The notes under the pieces: generated by a model
The model's input: the letters and a program-made list of their open reading frames with translations, nothing else
Told to the model about the DNA's origin: nothing
Databases searched by the model: none
Origin: Planctomycetota bacterium
GTDB lineage: Bacteria > Planctomycetota > Planctomycetia > Pirellulales > Pirellulaceae
Direction: 5' to 3'
DNA length: 60,693 bases
Assembly (NCBI GenBank): GCA_027619595.1
Contig: JAQCHP010000001.1
Span: forward strand, 1 to 60,693
Shown here: one piece after another, positions 50,515 through 60,065 of the stretch
Layout: each line of letters opens with the position of its first letter
Numbering within the stretch: the stretch's first letter is position 1
Position numbers and translations under genes: made by a program

Positions 50515-52173
50515 ATGAGTTCGGAAGAATTGTGTTCTTATTCTTTTCAGTCGGCGGTGCCGCGGTACCTTGTCCCATTCCATCCTGGTCGCGTTCTCCA
50601 TCGATTTACCGATGTGCTTGTACTGGGTGGTGGGATTGCGGGCCTGCGATCCGCATTGGAGGTTCCACCCCCCTTATCCGTGATCGTTGTCACGAAGGAC
50701 GCGATGGGGGAATCGAATAGTCGATGGGCGCAGGGCGGGATAGCCGGGGTTTTGGGACCGGATGATCGGTTTGAAAATCATGTCGAGGACACGCTTCGCG
50801 CCGGCGGGTCGCTGTGTGAGCGAGCGGTTGTGGAGATGGTCATTCGTGAAGCGCCCAACCGAATCCAGGAACTTATCGGTTGGGGGACGCGATTCGATAA
50901 AGAAAAGGGGGCGTTGGCCTTGGGAAGGGAAGGGGGACACAGCCACCATCGTATTGTCCACGCGTTGGGAGACGCGACAGGAAAGGAGATGATGCGTGCC
51001 ATTGGTGAACGCGTGCAAGCCATGAAAAATCTGGAGACGCTGACCAGTTGCTTCACTTTGGATCTGCTTGTGCACCAGCAAAAATGTTGTGGTGCTTTGG
51101 TGTGGCATGAGCGTTTGGGGAAGGTCATGATTTGGGCGCGCGAGACAATACTCTGCACTGGGGGTATTGGGCAACTTTATCGCGAGTCGACTAATCCATT
51201 GGTCGCGACAGGGGATGGACATGCGTTGGTGTATCGAGCGGGCCTGCCGTTGCGAGATATGGAATTCATGCAGTTCCATCCCACGGTGCTGTACATCGCC
51301 GGCAGTGGTCGCAGCTTGATTACCGAAGCGGTTCGCGGTGAAGGGGCACACCTGGTCGACAAGAATGGATACCGCTTCATGAGCGACTATGACGCACGAG
51401 GCGAGCTTGCACCGCGAGACGTGGTGTCGCAAGCGATTGTATCGCAGATGGAAAAGACCCATCACGCCAGCGTTTATTTGGACCTTACCCATATGGACGC
51501 TGAGCAAGTCCGTCAACGATTTCCAGGAATTGCCGAACGATGCGTCAAATTCGACATCGATATCGCCAAGGACTGGATTCCCATCCGGCCCGGTGCGCAC
51601 TACATGATTGGTGGTGTGACGATTGATTTGAACGGCAAGACCAGCATGGAAGGCCTATGGGCTGCGGGTGAGGTGACATCCAGTGGCCTCCATGGGGCGA
51701 ATCGTTTGGCATCGAACAGCTTACTGGAGGGTCTGGTTTTTGGTGCACACGCCGGACGCGAAGCAGGTCGATCCGCGGCTGCGCGTCAAAGTGAACGACT
51801 GGAAGCATTGCCCTTAGAGAACCCCGCAGTCCCCCCCGACCCGGAACCTCTCGATCTGGCCGATATCCGAAATTCACTCAAGAGCCTGATGTGGCGGCAC
51901 GTCGGCGTGCGGCGAAGTCAGGAAGGTTTGGAAGAGGCCGCAAGGGCTGTCGATCAATGGTGTCGCTATGTTCTGCCGCGTCAGTTTGAACACCCGGAAG
52001 GTTGGGAGCTACAGAGCATGCTCACGGTCGGTAGGACCATGATTGAATCGGCCCTCGCACGCCCCGAGTCACGAGGGGTCCACCTTCGCACCGATTTCCC
52101 TCAGTCCAATGACGCCTTGGGACGTCATCACGTCTCGGTACGACGCCCCGTGCTCGGTTCGGCAGGCTCGTAA
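50515..52173 (+). CDS. nadB: L-aspartate oxidase NadB
   Basis: The 552 residues have the FAD dinucleotide-binding motif VLVLGGGIAGLRSALE (about 33-48). SRWAQGGIAGVLGPDD, GREGGHSHHRIVHA and HPTVLYIAGSGRSLITEAVR follow, and the conserved RPGAHYMIGGVTIDLNGKT near 360. The C-terminal helical domain (about 445-540) is present. NadB oxidises L-aspartate to iminoaspartate, the first step of NAD synthesis. The N-terminus is slightly longer than usual. The gene stands alone, with 94 bp upstream and a 302-bp gap downstream. Confidence 0.94.
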   Translation: MSSEELCSYSFQSAVPRYLVPFHPGRVLHRFTDVLVLGGGIAGLRSALEVPPPLSVIVVTKDAMGESNSRWAQGGIAGVLGPDDRFENHVEDTLRAGGSLCERAVVEMVIREAPNRIQELIGWGTRFDKEKGALALGREGGHSHHRIVHALGDATGKEMMRAIGERVQAMKNLETLTSCFTLDLLVHQQKCCGALVWHERLGKVMIWARETILCTGGIGQLYRESTNPLVATGDGHALVYRAGLPLRDMEFMQFHPTVLYIAGSGRSLITEAVRGEGAHLVDKNGYRFMSDYDARGELAPRDVVSQAIVSQMEKTHHASVYLDLTHMDAEQVRQRFPGIAERCVKFDIDIAKDWIPIRPGAHYMIGGVTIDLNGKTSMEGLWAAGEVTSSGLHGANRLASNSLLEGLVFGAHAGREAGRSAAARQSERLEALPLENPAVPPDPEPLDLADIRNSLKSLMWRHVGVRRSQEGLEEAARAVDQWCRYVLPRQFEHPEGWELQSMLTVGRTMIESALARPESRGVHLRTDFPQSNDALGRHHVSVRRPVLGSAGS

Positions 52174-52475
52174 CGACCTAAAAGGACCTAGCTACCGTAG
52201 ATTTTTAGGGGTCCGGCCTTGAGGAATCGTCCCAAATCCATTATGAAATACCTTCTACCGGGTGCAGCTAACCCCTTTGGTAGTGAGCGAATCGAGCCGC
52301 CTTTCACTGCCTTCGTCGAAGGACGACCCTTCGCCGAAGGGCGATTTGTTCCTTCGGCACCTGTTCCTGGGCGATAGTGGGTGCCAAGAGCCCGTCGGGG
52401 CGACGAAGGTCCTGCCGCAAATTGTCCCTGCCCCTAGCTACTTACTAAATTCGTTTGAGTCTCCAGGAGAACGTG
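52174..52475. other. Intergenic region between nadB and the Gld-like ABC operon
   Basis: About 300 bases without a convincing gene; a 76-codon frame at 52262-52492 overlaps the ABC gene start and lacks any domain. Two adjacent perfect palindromes sit in the middle (annotated separately). The promoter of the ABC operon probably lies between them and 52475. Confidence 0.5.
52310..52341. promoter_or_regulatory. Pair of adjacent palindromes (CCTTCGnCGAAGG type)
   Basis: CCTTCGTCGAAGG (52310-52322) and CCCTTCGCCGAAGGG (52327-52341) are two perfect short palindromes 4 bp apart, with another CCTTCGG just downstream. They could be tandem operators, or hairpins that end nadB transcription. No T-run follows. 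Confidence 0.4.
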
Positions 52476-53225
52476 ATGGCGTCCAGACGTGAAGATACAC
52501 CCATGATCGAGGCGGAGCGGTTGTCCAAGTTTTATGGCAGCTTTGCAGCGGTTCGAGATGTGAGTTTTAAGGTCCACCGTGGGGAAGTCGTGGCCTTCTT
52601 AGGCCCGAACGGTGCCGGCAAGAGCACGACCATGAAGCTCTTAACGGGCTATCTTGCCCCTTCGGAAGGGGTGGGACGCATTGCCGGGCATCACATGATG
52701 AACGACCGAATCGCCGGTTCCCAACGATTGGGGTATCTGCCGGAGAACGGCCCGCTGTACCCCGACATGACTCCCTACTCGCTCTTGGAGTTCTTCGCGG
52801 ACGCCCGCGGCATGTCGCCTGCAAAACAGCGTGATCGAATTGACGCAGTCATTGATTTGTGCCACTTGGCAAGCGTTATCTACAAGCCCATAGCAAAACT
52901 ATCGAAGGGCTACCGGCAGCGGGTCGGTATGGCTCAGACGCTGCTGCACGAGCCGGACGTATTGATCATGGATGAACCGACAGCCGGTTTGGACCCTAAT
53001 CAGATCGGCCAAGTACGCGAAACCATACACCGTTTGGGGGCCGAGAAGACCATCTTGCTTTCGACCCACATTCTGCAGGAAGTGGAGGCCATGGCAACGC
53101 GTGTCATTTTGATCAACGAAGGACGTTTGATCGTTGACGCGCCTGTTAGTGACTTTGTTGGCAACGGCAAGAGTCTCGACAGTGAATTTCGGCGACTCAC
53201 CGGACGTTCAGCGGCTGTTGCCTGA
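52476..53225 (+). CDS. ABC transporter ATP-binding protein (GldA-like)
   Basis: ATG 52476 has AGGAGAA at good spacing; 249 residues. Walker A is LGPNGAGKSTTMKLLTGYL, the signature is LSKGYRQRVGMAQTLLHEP, Walker B is VLIMDEPTAGLDPNQIG, and the H-loop is LLSTHILQEVEAM. The first residues MIEAERLSKFYGSFAAVRDV are typical of GldA/CcmA-like subunits of ABC-2 exporters. The permease follows 99 bp later, and the set matches Gld-type ABC systems frequent in planctomycetes. Confidence 0.92.
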   Translation: MASRREDTPMIEAERLSKFYGSFAAVRDVSFKVHRGEVVAFLGPNGAGKSTTMKLLTGYLAPSEGVGRIAGHHMMNDRIAGSQRLGYLPENGPLYPDMTPYSLLEFFADARGMSPAKQRDRIDAVIDLCHLASVIYKPIAKLSKGYRQRVGMAQTLLHEPDVLIMDEPTAGLDPNQIGQVRETIHRLGAEKTILLSTHILQEVEAMATRVILINEGRLIVDAPVSDFVGNGKSLDSEFRRLTGRSAAVA

Positions 53226-53324
53226 TTTCGATCGATGCATCATGAGGATGCAAGTGGTTATTGATTTTTCAAGATACGTTCGTCACCTTTTTTCGCTCAC
53301 ATGCAAGAAGAGTATTAGTCAGCT

Positions 53325-56294
53325 ATGACACCGATCCTCAATATCGTCTTGTTGCTGTTGTTCGACGCGCTGTTTTTGGCGGTTATCTGCGGTCTCGTGT
53401 GGAGTTTAACCCGCAGTCGGCCGGCTTTTCGTGCCGTTTTGCGACGGAACTTCAATGCCTATTTTAGCAATCCGACGGGCTATGTTTTTCTCTGCTTGTT
53501 CGTGCTGTTGAGTTCCGTGGCTGCCTTTTGGACGCATGAGTTTTTTGCCGAGAATCTCGCCAATTTCAATCAGCTCAGCCGCTGGTTCCCCTACATTATG
53601 CTGGTGTTTATTCCAGCGATCACCATGAGCATTTGGGCGGATGAACGGCGGCAAGGGACCGACGAACTCCTGTTGACGATTCCAGCCAGCGACTGGGATA
53701 TCGTATTGGGGAAATTCGGTGCAGCATTGGCAGTGTTCACCGTATCGCTTCTTTTTTCGCAAGTCTCCAATTTCGTTGTGCTGAACTTGCTCGCCATGGG
53801 AGACGTCGATGTTGGACTGGTTGCTACCAACTATTTGGGATATTGGTTCATGGGGGCCACCATGTTGGCCATCGGTATGGTTGCTTCGTTTCTGACCAAT
53901 AACTTGACAGTGGGATTTGTCTTGGGCGTTTTGTTCAATATTCCGCTGGTGTTCCTCGGTATGGTGGATGCAATCATTCCCGACCGGACGATCGCCATGG
54001 TTCTGTCGCATTGGGGAATTGGTGCAAAATTTGAAGGGTTTGGCCGCGGCGTGGTCGGCTTGAGTGCCACGTCCTTCTTTGTCATGGTCATTGGCATCGG
54101 ACTTTATCTCAGCTCAGTACTGATTGGACGTCGGCATTGGGCAGCCGGTAAAGACGGAGAGTCGCTCTTGGGTCACTACATTCTGCGCACGATCGCACTC
54201 ATTGTTACCGTGATTGCCGGCAGTAAGTTCTTTGAAAATAATGACAAACGGGTCGATGCAACGATGGCCCAAGTAAGTTCACTATCACCCGATACGCTAC
54301 GAATAGTCAAAGAACTCGATCAAATCCAACGCCCCGTGACGATCGAGGCTTTCATTAGCAATTCCGTGCCGGAAGATTATGTACAGACAAAAGTCGATTT
54401 AACGAACCTCTTGGCTGAATTTCGCGGCCATAAGAACGTTACGGTTCGCGTTCACAATGACTTGGAGCCGTATAGCGACATGGCTGTCCGGGCCGAGGAA
54501 CAATTCGGTATCAAACCGGAGACCGTGGTAACGCGCGAACGAGGAAGCTTGAAAGAAGAGCAATTGTTTTTGGGTGCCGCCTTCACGTCGGGACTTGAGA
54601 AAGTGGTTGTCCCTTTCTTCGATCGAGGTATTCCCGTGGAGTACGAACTGATTCGTTCCATCCGGACTGCCGCCCATCAGGATCGAAAACGGCTGGGAGT
54701 AGTCAAGACAGATGCGGAATTGTTTGGCGGCTTCGACATGCAGTTTTTTCAGCAACGCCCGAAGCAATTGATCGTACAGGAACTCGAAAAACAGTACGAC
54801 GTTGTTGAAGTGGATCCTGCCAACAAGATTGATGAGTCCTTGGATGTGCTGCTCGTCGTTCAGCCTTCATCCTTGCCACAAAATCAGTTGGATCACCTTG
54901 TGGATGCCGTGCGGGCGGGCGTGCCTGCGGCGATCTTCGAAGATCCGCTCCCTGCCATGATGCGCACCGCGCCAGGGACAGGTCAGCCTCGACGGCCCAA
55001 GGGAGGCGGAATGATGGGCATGGGGGCCCAGCCTCCAGAACCCAAAGGAGACATTACGCAACTTTGGAACGTGTTGGGAGTTGAAATGTCGGGCAAAACT
55101 GGCCTGAACGGCGTTGAGCCCGAGGTGGTTTGGCAAGATTTTGATCCCTACAAGAAGCTCGGCGGGTTGTCCGAAATCACGCCCGAATGGGTGTTCGCGA
55201 GTCCCCAAGCGACCGGTGCGGACAATGCCATCAACGAACAGGAAAAAATTACTGCAGGTATGCAGCAAATCCTCTTCCTGTTTACGGGGGCGTTGAAGGA
55301 AAAGGGATCCAAAGAAGGGTTTACTTTCACTCCGCTCGTCTCTACCGGTACTCAGTCCGGTTACATTGCTCCTGAAGACCTCGATCCACGCGGTCAAGAT
55401 CAGTCTGCGGCGATTTTGGGAATCAAACGGAGTCGGGGAGCTACCGGAAAACGCTATACCTTGGCCGCCAAAATTTCGGGCCCGATTCGACCCGATGCCG
55501 ATACATCCACGGACAAGAAACCGGGCGAATCCGAATCATCCGACAAGCCGAGCGACGGCAAGGCGAAGGACGGCGAATCGAAAGAGGGAGAAGCAGTAAA
55601 AACGGAGGATGCCGCAGGGAAGAAAACTCGGGACAAGATTAACGCGATCTTTGTCTGTGATATTGACGTGCTGGCATCGGAGTTTTTGCGGGTACGTCAG
55701 CGCCCCGATCCCGAATTTAACTGGCAATTCGAAAACGTCACGTTTGTGCTCAACGTTGTCGATGCCCTCGCTGGTGATCCAGATTTCTTGGCCATTCGAA
55801 CCCGGCAAACGCGACATAGTACGCTAACGCGTGTCGATAAGGCGACACAAGGCGCACGAGATGATTCCCAGACCGCAGTACGGGAATTCGGTGACGAATT
55901 CGAAAAGGCGCAGCAAGAGGTCAAAGATCAAATTGAGGAGCGATTTAAGCAACTTGAAACCCAAGCGGGCGAGCTACAGACAAAACTGCAAGCAGAACCA
56001 TCGAACGGCGAATTGCGGGGGCAGATGCAGCAGTTGCAGATTGACATGGCGATTGCGAAAAAGTTGGCCGAAGAACGCCTAACGTCGCGAGTCAAGGAGT
56101 TAACACAAGAGAGAGATCGTAAACTCAAGACCATCGAACGTGATCTCGACCGGAGGATCTCTAAGGTCCAGAATAGTTACAAACTGTGGGCAGCATTCCT
56201 GCCAGTCATTCCTCCGTTGTTGGTAGGATTGATTGTTTACGCACGACGTGCGTCGCTGGAAAAAGAGGGCGTGTCGCGGGAGCGTTTGCGTTAG
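53325..56294 (+). CDS. GldF-GldG fusion: ABC-2 permease plus exported GldG-like domain
   Basis: The 989 residues join an ABC-2 permease (about 1-275; six or more helices; NFNAYFSNPTGYVFLCLF and FIPAITMSIWADERRQGTDE are GldF-like) to a GldG-like domain (about 300-780; LDQIQRPVTIEAFISNSVPE, KNVTVRVHNDLEPYSDMA, LDVLLVVQPSSLPQNQLDHL). A coiled-coil segment follows (about 840-950) and a last helix (about 955-975). GldF and GldG are separate in gliding Bacteroidetes. Gliding is not implied here; this is probably an envelope ABC system whose substrate is unknown. It lies between the ATPase and a DUF4340 gene. Confidence 0.9.
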   Translation: MTPILNIVLLLLFDALFLAVICGLVWSLTRSRPAFRAVLRRNFNAYFSNPTGYVFLCLFVLLSSVAAFWTHEFFAENLANFNQLSRWFPYIMLVFIPAITMSIWADERRQGTDELLLTIPASDWDIVLGKFGAALAVFTVSLLFSQVSNFVVLNLLAMGDVDVGLVATNYLGYWFMGATMLAIGMVASFLTNNLTVGFVLGVLFNIPLVFLGMVDAIIPDRTIAMVLSHWGIGAKFEGFGRGVVGLSATSFFVMVIGIGLYLSSVLIGRRHWAAGKDGESLLGHYILRTIALIVTVIAGSKFFENNDKRVDATMAQVSSLSPDTLRIVKELDQIQRPVTIEAFISNSVPEDYVQTKVDLTNLLAEFRGHKNVTVRVHNDLEPYSDMAVRAEEQFGIKPETVVTRERGSLKEEQLFLGAAFTSGLEKVVVPFFDRGIPVEYELIRSIRTAAHQDRKRLGVVKTDAELFGGFDMQFFQQRPKQLIVQELEKQYDVVEVDPANKIDESLDVLLVVQPSSLPQNQLDHLVDAVRAGVPAAIFEDPLPAMMRTAPGTGQPRRPKGGGMMGMGAQPPEPKGDITQLWNVLGVEMSGKTGLNGVEPEVVWQDFDPYKKLGGLSEITPEWVFASPQATGADNAINEQEKITAGMQQILFLFTGALKEKGSKEGFTFTPLVSTGTQSGYIAPEDLDPRGQDQSAAILGIKRSRGATGKRYTLAAKISGPIRPDADTSTDKKPGESESSDKPSDGKAKDGESKEGEAVKTEDAAGKKTRDKINAIFVCDIDVLASEFLRVRQRPDPEFNWQFENVTFVLNVVDALAGDPDFLAIRTRQTRHSTLTRVDKATQGARDDSQTAVREFGDEFEKAQQEVKDQIEERFKQLETQAGELQTKLQAEPSNGELRGQMQQLQIDMAIAKKLAEERLTSRVKELTQERDRKLKTIERDLDRRISKVQNSYKLWAAFLPVIPPLLVGLIVYARRASLEKEGVSRERLR

Positions 56295-56401
56295 TTTTGC
56301 GCCCCTTCCCCACGAGAAACACCGATCTACTACAACCGGACTGGCCTTGTCCGCCCGTACTCGGGTCGAACTGGGTTTGAGTCGATACTGGAGTCTGTAA
56401 G

Positions 56402-58180
56402 ATGAATGAAGCCACGAAGACGCTTGTTTTTTGCGGCGTTGCTGCAGCCACGGGTTTGCTCGCTTTCGTTACTCGCCCTCAGCCAATTGTGGTTGCCATT
56501 GATAACGAAGTTGGGAAAGATTTGTTTAAGGACTTCGACGATCCCAGCAAAGCTGCCAGTCTGAGAATCGTTGTTCCGACCGAGGGCTTGGGCCGCACTT
56601 CGTCATTTGAGGTGGCGAAAAAAGGTGGGCAATGGGTCATTCCGTCCCATAGTGATTATCCGGCGGATGCCGAGAATCAAATGAGGGACGTGGCGTCCAG
56701 TTTCGTTGGGTTGAAGGTGCTGCGAGTTGAGGACGCAAAGCCTGCCGACCATGAACTGTTTGGCGTTCTGGAACCGGATCCCAAAGCCAGTGACTCGAGT
56801 GCCAAGGGGCTAGGGCGTCTCGTTGAAATTGCCGATGAGTCCAGCAAGCCGATGGCAAGGCTCATTATCGGCAAAGAAGTCAAAGAGGCCGAAGGACAGC
56901 GGTTCGTACGTGTGCCAGGACGCGACCGAGTCTACGTCGTAAAGCTCGACCCACAAAAGTTTTCGACGAAATTCGAAGATTGGGTGGAGAAGGATTTGCT
57001 CAAACTGAATACCTTTGATGTCGCAGAACTCACTCTGAAGGACTATTCCGTTGAACTTGCTCAGACGGTGCAAGGGCCCGCCATAAAAGGCTTCGATCAG
57101 CGTTTTGAACTTACCGTTCGTGAGGATACAACCCAGAATAAATGGGCGATTCGGGATTTCCGTGAGTCGAAGGATGGGTCGCTGCAAGACACACAGTTGA
57201 CTCCGGGGGAGGAACTCAATAAGACTCGATTGGACGGTCTGAAGAATGCTCTGGCTGAATTGAAAATTGTAGATGTTGAACGTAAGCCAGCCGGCTTGGG
57301 AGCTGACTTGAAGGCCGAGAAAGGTTTTTTGGAGGACAAGCAGGGAGTTATTTCACTTCTTGAGAAAGGGTTCTATCCCGTACAAATCAAAGAACAAGTC
57401 GAATTGCTCTGTAGTAATGGCGAGATTCAGGTACGGCTCAAGGATGGAATCGAATACCTGCTTCGATTCGGTGAGATCGCCAGTGTGAATCAGGAAGAAG
57501 AAACATCCGGTAGCGTTAACCGTTGGCTGTTTGTTACTGCAAACCTGGACGCGAACCAGTTCACGGACCCCGTGTTGGAGCCGCTACCCGATCTGCCGGG
57601 CGAAAATCCACCAGCCGATCAGGCAGACACAGGCGTTGGCAGTGACCGCTCGGAAACCGAAAATAGTGGAAATGGCGAAGAAGCCGCTGACAAAGGGGAC
57701 GCTGCCTGTGGTGAGGATGAAGCAGCAAATGTTACTGCCGATGTCGATTCGCCAGAGGCTGCCGTCGATGGCGCACAAACCGAAGTTCCTGCCGCCGAGC
57801 CCCCTGCGACGAAACCGGCTGGAGACAGTACGACAACAGCGACGGTCAGCGATGATGAAGCCAAAGATAAGGCTCGCAAGGAACGCGATCGAATCATGAA
57901 AGAGAACCAGCGTAAGCTGGATGAGCATAAGGAAAAACTCGACAAAGCCAAGCAGAAAGTGGCGGAACTCAATTTTCGCTTTGCTGATTGGTACTACATC
58001 ATTTCTGATGACGTCTATCGTAAAATCCACTTGGGGCGTTCGGACGTGATTACGGTGAGCGAAGATGCCAAGAAGGACGGAATTGGACTGGACGCGTTAA
58101 GAAATTTGCAGCAACAAGCCGAGGGACTTGACGGTCCCCCGGCCTTGCCTTCCCTTCCCAGTGATGGGCCTTCCCAGTAG
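56402..58180 (+). CDS. DUF4340 domain protein, partner of the Gld-like ABC system
   Basis: The 592 residues have an N-terminal membrane anchor (about 6-24) and tandem DUF4340-like segments: FEVAKKGGQWVIPSHSDYPA, VLRVEDAKPADHELFGVLEP, and RLIIGKEVKEAEGQRFVRVP. An acidic Ala/Glu/Thr-rich linker (about 400-490) precedes a coiled-coil stretch (KDKARKERDRIMKENQRKLD) and a final segment FRFADWYYIISDDVYRKIHL. DUF4340 proteins sit beside GldG-like genes in many bacteria. The function is unknown, presumably extracytoplasmic. Confidence 0.88.
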   Translation: MNEATKTLVFCGVAAATGLLAFVTRPQPIVVAIDNEVGKDLFKDFDDPSKAASLRIVVPTEGLGRTSSFEVAKKGGQWVIPSHSDYPADAENQMRDVASSFVGLKVLRVEDAKPADHELFGVLEPDPKASDSSAKGLGRLVEIADESSKPMARLIIGKEVKEAEGQRFVRVPGRDRVYVVKLDPQKFSTKFEDWVEKDLLKLNTFDVAELTLKDYSVELAQTVQGPAIKGFDQRFELTVREDTTQNKWAIRDFRESKDGSLQDTQLTPGEELNKTRLDGLKNALAELKIVDVERKPAGLGADLKAEKGFLEDKQGVISLLEKGFYPVQIKEQVELLCSNGEIQVRLKDGIEYLLRFGEIASVNQEEETSGSVNRWLFVTANLDANQFTDPVLEPLPDLPGENPPADQADTGVGSDRSETENSGNGEEAADKGDAACGEDEAANVTADVDSPEAAVDGAQTEVPAAEPPATKPAGDSTTTATVSDDEAKDKARKERDRIMKENQRKLDEHKEKLDKAKQKVAELNFRFADWYYIISDDVYRKIHLGRSDVITVSEDAKKDGIGLDALRNLQQQAEGLDGPPALPSLPSDGPSQ

Positions 58181-58255
58181 GGCGCCGATCAAATGGTGGG
58201 CTTTCTCTGCCGTGCTTTTCAACTGCTGTCAAAAAAACGACTCGATGAATCTTGA

Positions 58256-59716
58256 CTAACGCCGGCGCCGCATATTCGCTTTCTTTCGCAGGTAGCGTGC
58301 AGCGCCGAGCGTGACCCACATGGGCGTCAAGCTGCATGGTTCTGGGACGCTGTTGAGGCGACTCATCGTTTCCAGATCAACTTGATTGGACCAATACTTG
58401 AACATCGTGGCAGCATCGGCGCCATCGACGATTCCATCGACGGTCAGGTCGGCGGAGGCAGAGTTCGTTCCCCAGGCGCCGTAAAGGGCCGCCGCGTCAG
58501 CACCATCGATGAGGCCATCGTGATTGATGTCGCCGAGTGTTTCTGCCGGAGAATAGCGAGGCCAGTCGAACACAATTCGCCACGCTTCCTGTTCTCCCTG
58601 CGGATTAACTCCGGTACCGACGATCGTTGTACCGTCAGCTGAGATGGCAGACACCGTTTGGAGATTCCATCCTGCGACGATCGAATCGACGTTCATTTCA
58701 CGCAGTACGTCGGTAAGTGGGCGCAATCCCTTGCCACGCTGCCATAACACGGGTAGGACTTGTTCGGGCACCGCCGCATCTTCCGGACCGTACTTGACCT
58801 GTGCCATTCCCACTACCAATTCCCCATCTCCCGATACGTCGATGGCTTCCACCCGCCTAGTCCACCCGTTGGGAAGAAGGCCAAGGTCTTGCATGCCCGT
58901 GTCGGAGTTCCAAATGAAACCACGTGCGGCCACCAAAGGTTGGTCGAGGCTGGGAAAGTATTCATTGCTGGACCCCACGACGAATTTTCCGTTAGCGGAA
59001 ATAGCTGCGGCCGACGATTCGAATATGCTGGGAGTCGGAAGTGCGTCGACTCGTTGCGACGGAAGGTGTCCAAGTCCGACCATTCCTGTTCGTTCGGTCC
59101 ATAGAAACGCCTGTGAAAGGTCATCATTGGTCGGTGCAAAGGACAGTGTGGGAAGAAACGGATTCGGCTTGGCAGTACCTACGATTCGGTTGCCATTGAC
59201 GGAAACATCGGAAGCCCACGAATCACCTTCAGGATAGAGTTGCCCTAGGTATTGACTGCCAACGCCGCGTGTCCAGCGGAAAGCGTTGGTTTGCGTAACA
59301 CCACCAATGACGGCTGGCATGGCTTGCATGCCTCCACCTAACGTCCAAGTGAAGGCGCGTTCGAATCCGGTGGAACTTGATTTGCCGACAACCGTATTTC
59401 CATCGACCGACGTTCCCAATGCCGTGCTGCCACCTGGGATTCCGCCAGGTAAAATACCGAGCGGGAACATACGCGTGGACGGGGTCCAGGCAAAAGCCGC
59501 ACTTACATAGGCGCCCGAGTTGAGGCTCCCTAATCCTTGGAATTGAACGCGGACGGGGGGGCAACGCTTGCCAAGAGGTCTGGACCGGCCAGATTCTGTC
59601 GAACATTGCGATCCCGTGGATCGACCGAGACAAGGCTTCCGTAAATTGAGAAGCGTGGAGAGTCTATAGGTCCAAATTCCTCGGTCAGAGACCAAGGTGT
59701 AATCGCATCGCCACAC
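58256..59716 (-). CDS. HAF-repeat, dockerin-like PEP-CTERM protein (C-terminal part of a frame-shifted gene)
   Basis: Meaningful coding begins near 59561, where the frame reads VQFQGLGSLNSGAYVSAAFA. HAF-type repeats follow (GILPGGIPGGSTALGTSVDG, DVSVNGNRIVGTAKPN, AISANGKFVVGSSNEY), then two dockerin-like loops (DINHDGLIDGADAAALYGAW, LTVDGIVDGADAATMFKYW) and a PEP-CTERM tail (VPEPCSLTPMWV, then RRRR). The residues before 59561 in this frame are not protein-like. The signal peptide lies in the other frame (59530-59952), and one extra C in the minus-strand C7 tract would join both into about 565 residues. Secreted; function unknown. Confidence 0.8.
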   Translation of the reverse strand: MWRCDYTLVSDRGIWTYRLSTLLNLRKPCLGRSTGSQCSTESGRSRPLGKRCPPVRVQFQGLGSLNSGAYVSAAFAWTPSTRMFPLGILPGGIPGGSTALGTSVDGNTVVGKSSSTGFERAFTWTLGGGMQAMPAVIGGVTQTNAFRWTRGVGSQYLGQLYPEGDSWASDVSVNGNRIVGTAKPNPFLPTLSFAPTNDDLSQAFLWTERTGMVGLGHLPSQRVDALPTPSIFESSAAAISANGKFVVGSSNEYFPSLDQPLVAARGFIWNSDTGMQDLGLLPNGWTRRVEAIDVSGDGELVVGMAQVKYGPEDAAVPEQVLPVLWQRGKGLRPLTDVLREMNVDSIVAGWNLQTVSAISADGTTIVGTGVNPQGEQEAWRIVFDWPRYSPAETLGDINHDGLIDGADAAALYGAWGTNSASADLTVDGIVDGADAATMFKYWSNQVDLETMSRLNSVPEPCSLTPMWVTLGAARYLRKKANMRRRR

Positions 59717-59952
59717 GCTGTGTTGAGTCCTGGTTGCGTGATTTCAAGTTGCACTTCGTTCCCACCCAGTTGGCGGTGCCCGATCGCATCGGGGATACAG
59801 GTATCCCGCCACTGCCCCGACAACGTGACGGCGCCCCGGCCCCCCACTCCTCCGTACGTGACATCGACACGCTGGACCCACCACGGCAGGTCAATTGCCA
59901 TCGCAGGTGAGCACATCAGCACCACCAAACAAAAAATTTGACAGATTTTCAT
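59530..59952 (-). CDS. N-terminal part of the frame-shifted HAF/PEP-CTERM gene, with signal peptide
   Basis: ATG 59952 follows GGGGGAAC. A signal peptide (about 1-20, ending SPAMAID) is followed by a beta-rich segment (YGGVGGRGAVTLSGQWRDTC, then EFGPIDSPRFSIYGSLVSVD) and ends after VAPPSAFNSKD. The minus-strand C7 tract at 59561-59555 lies in the VAPP codons. With C8 the reading would continue as VAPPVRVQFQGLGSLNSG into the HAF repeats. This piece alone would be a truncated secreted peptide. Confidence 0.7.
   Translation of the reverse strand: MKICQIFCLVVLMCSPAMAIDLPWWVQRVDVTYGGVGGRGAVTLSGQWRDTCIPDAIGHRQLGGNEVQLEITQPGLNTACGDAITPWSLTEEFGPIDSPRFSIYGSLVSVDPRDRNVRQNLAGPDLLASVAPPSAFNSKD
59555..59561. 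repeat. G7/C7 homopolymer at the frame break of the HAF/PEP-CTERM gene
   Basis: Seven G on the plus strand (seven C in the coding direction). One additional base would fuse the signal-peptide frame with the HAF frame. It is the second homopolymer-associated frame break in the window. Confidence 0.75.
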
Positions 59953-60065
59953 CACTTGTTCCCCCTGATTGTAGGTAGTTGAGAGGTTTTTTCGACAAGA
60001 AGCCTCTCAGGTAAGAGAACGATGGACCATTTCAGCTTTTTCCGTTGAGTTGCCACAACGTCACC

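Noticed and set aside
52262-52492. 76-codon frame between nadB and the ABC gene
   Set aside because: Overlaps the ABC gene start, lacks a ribosome-binding site and any recognisable domain, and contains the palindromes.
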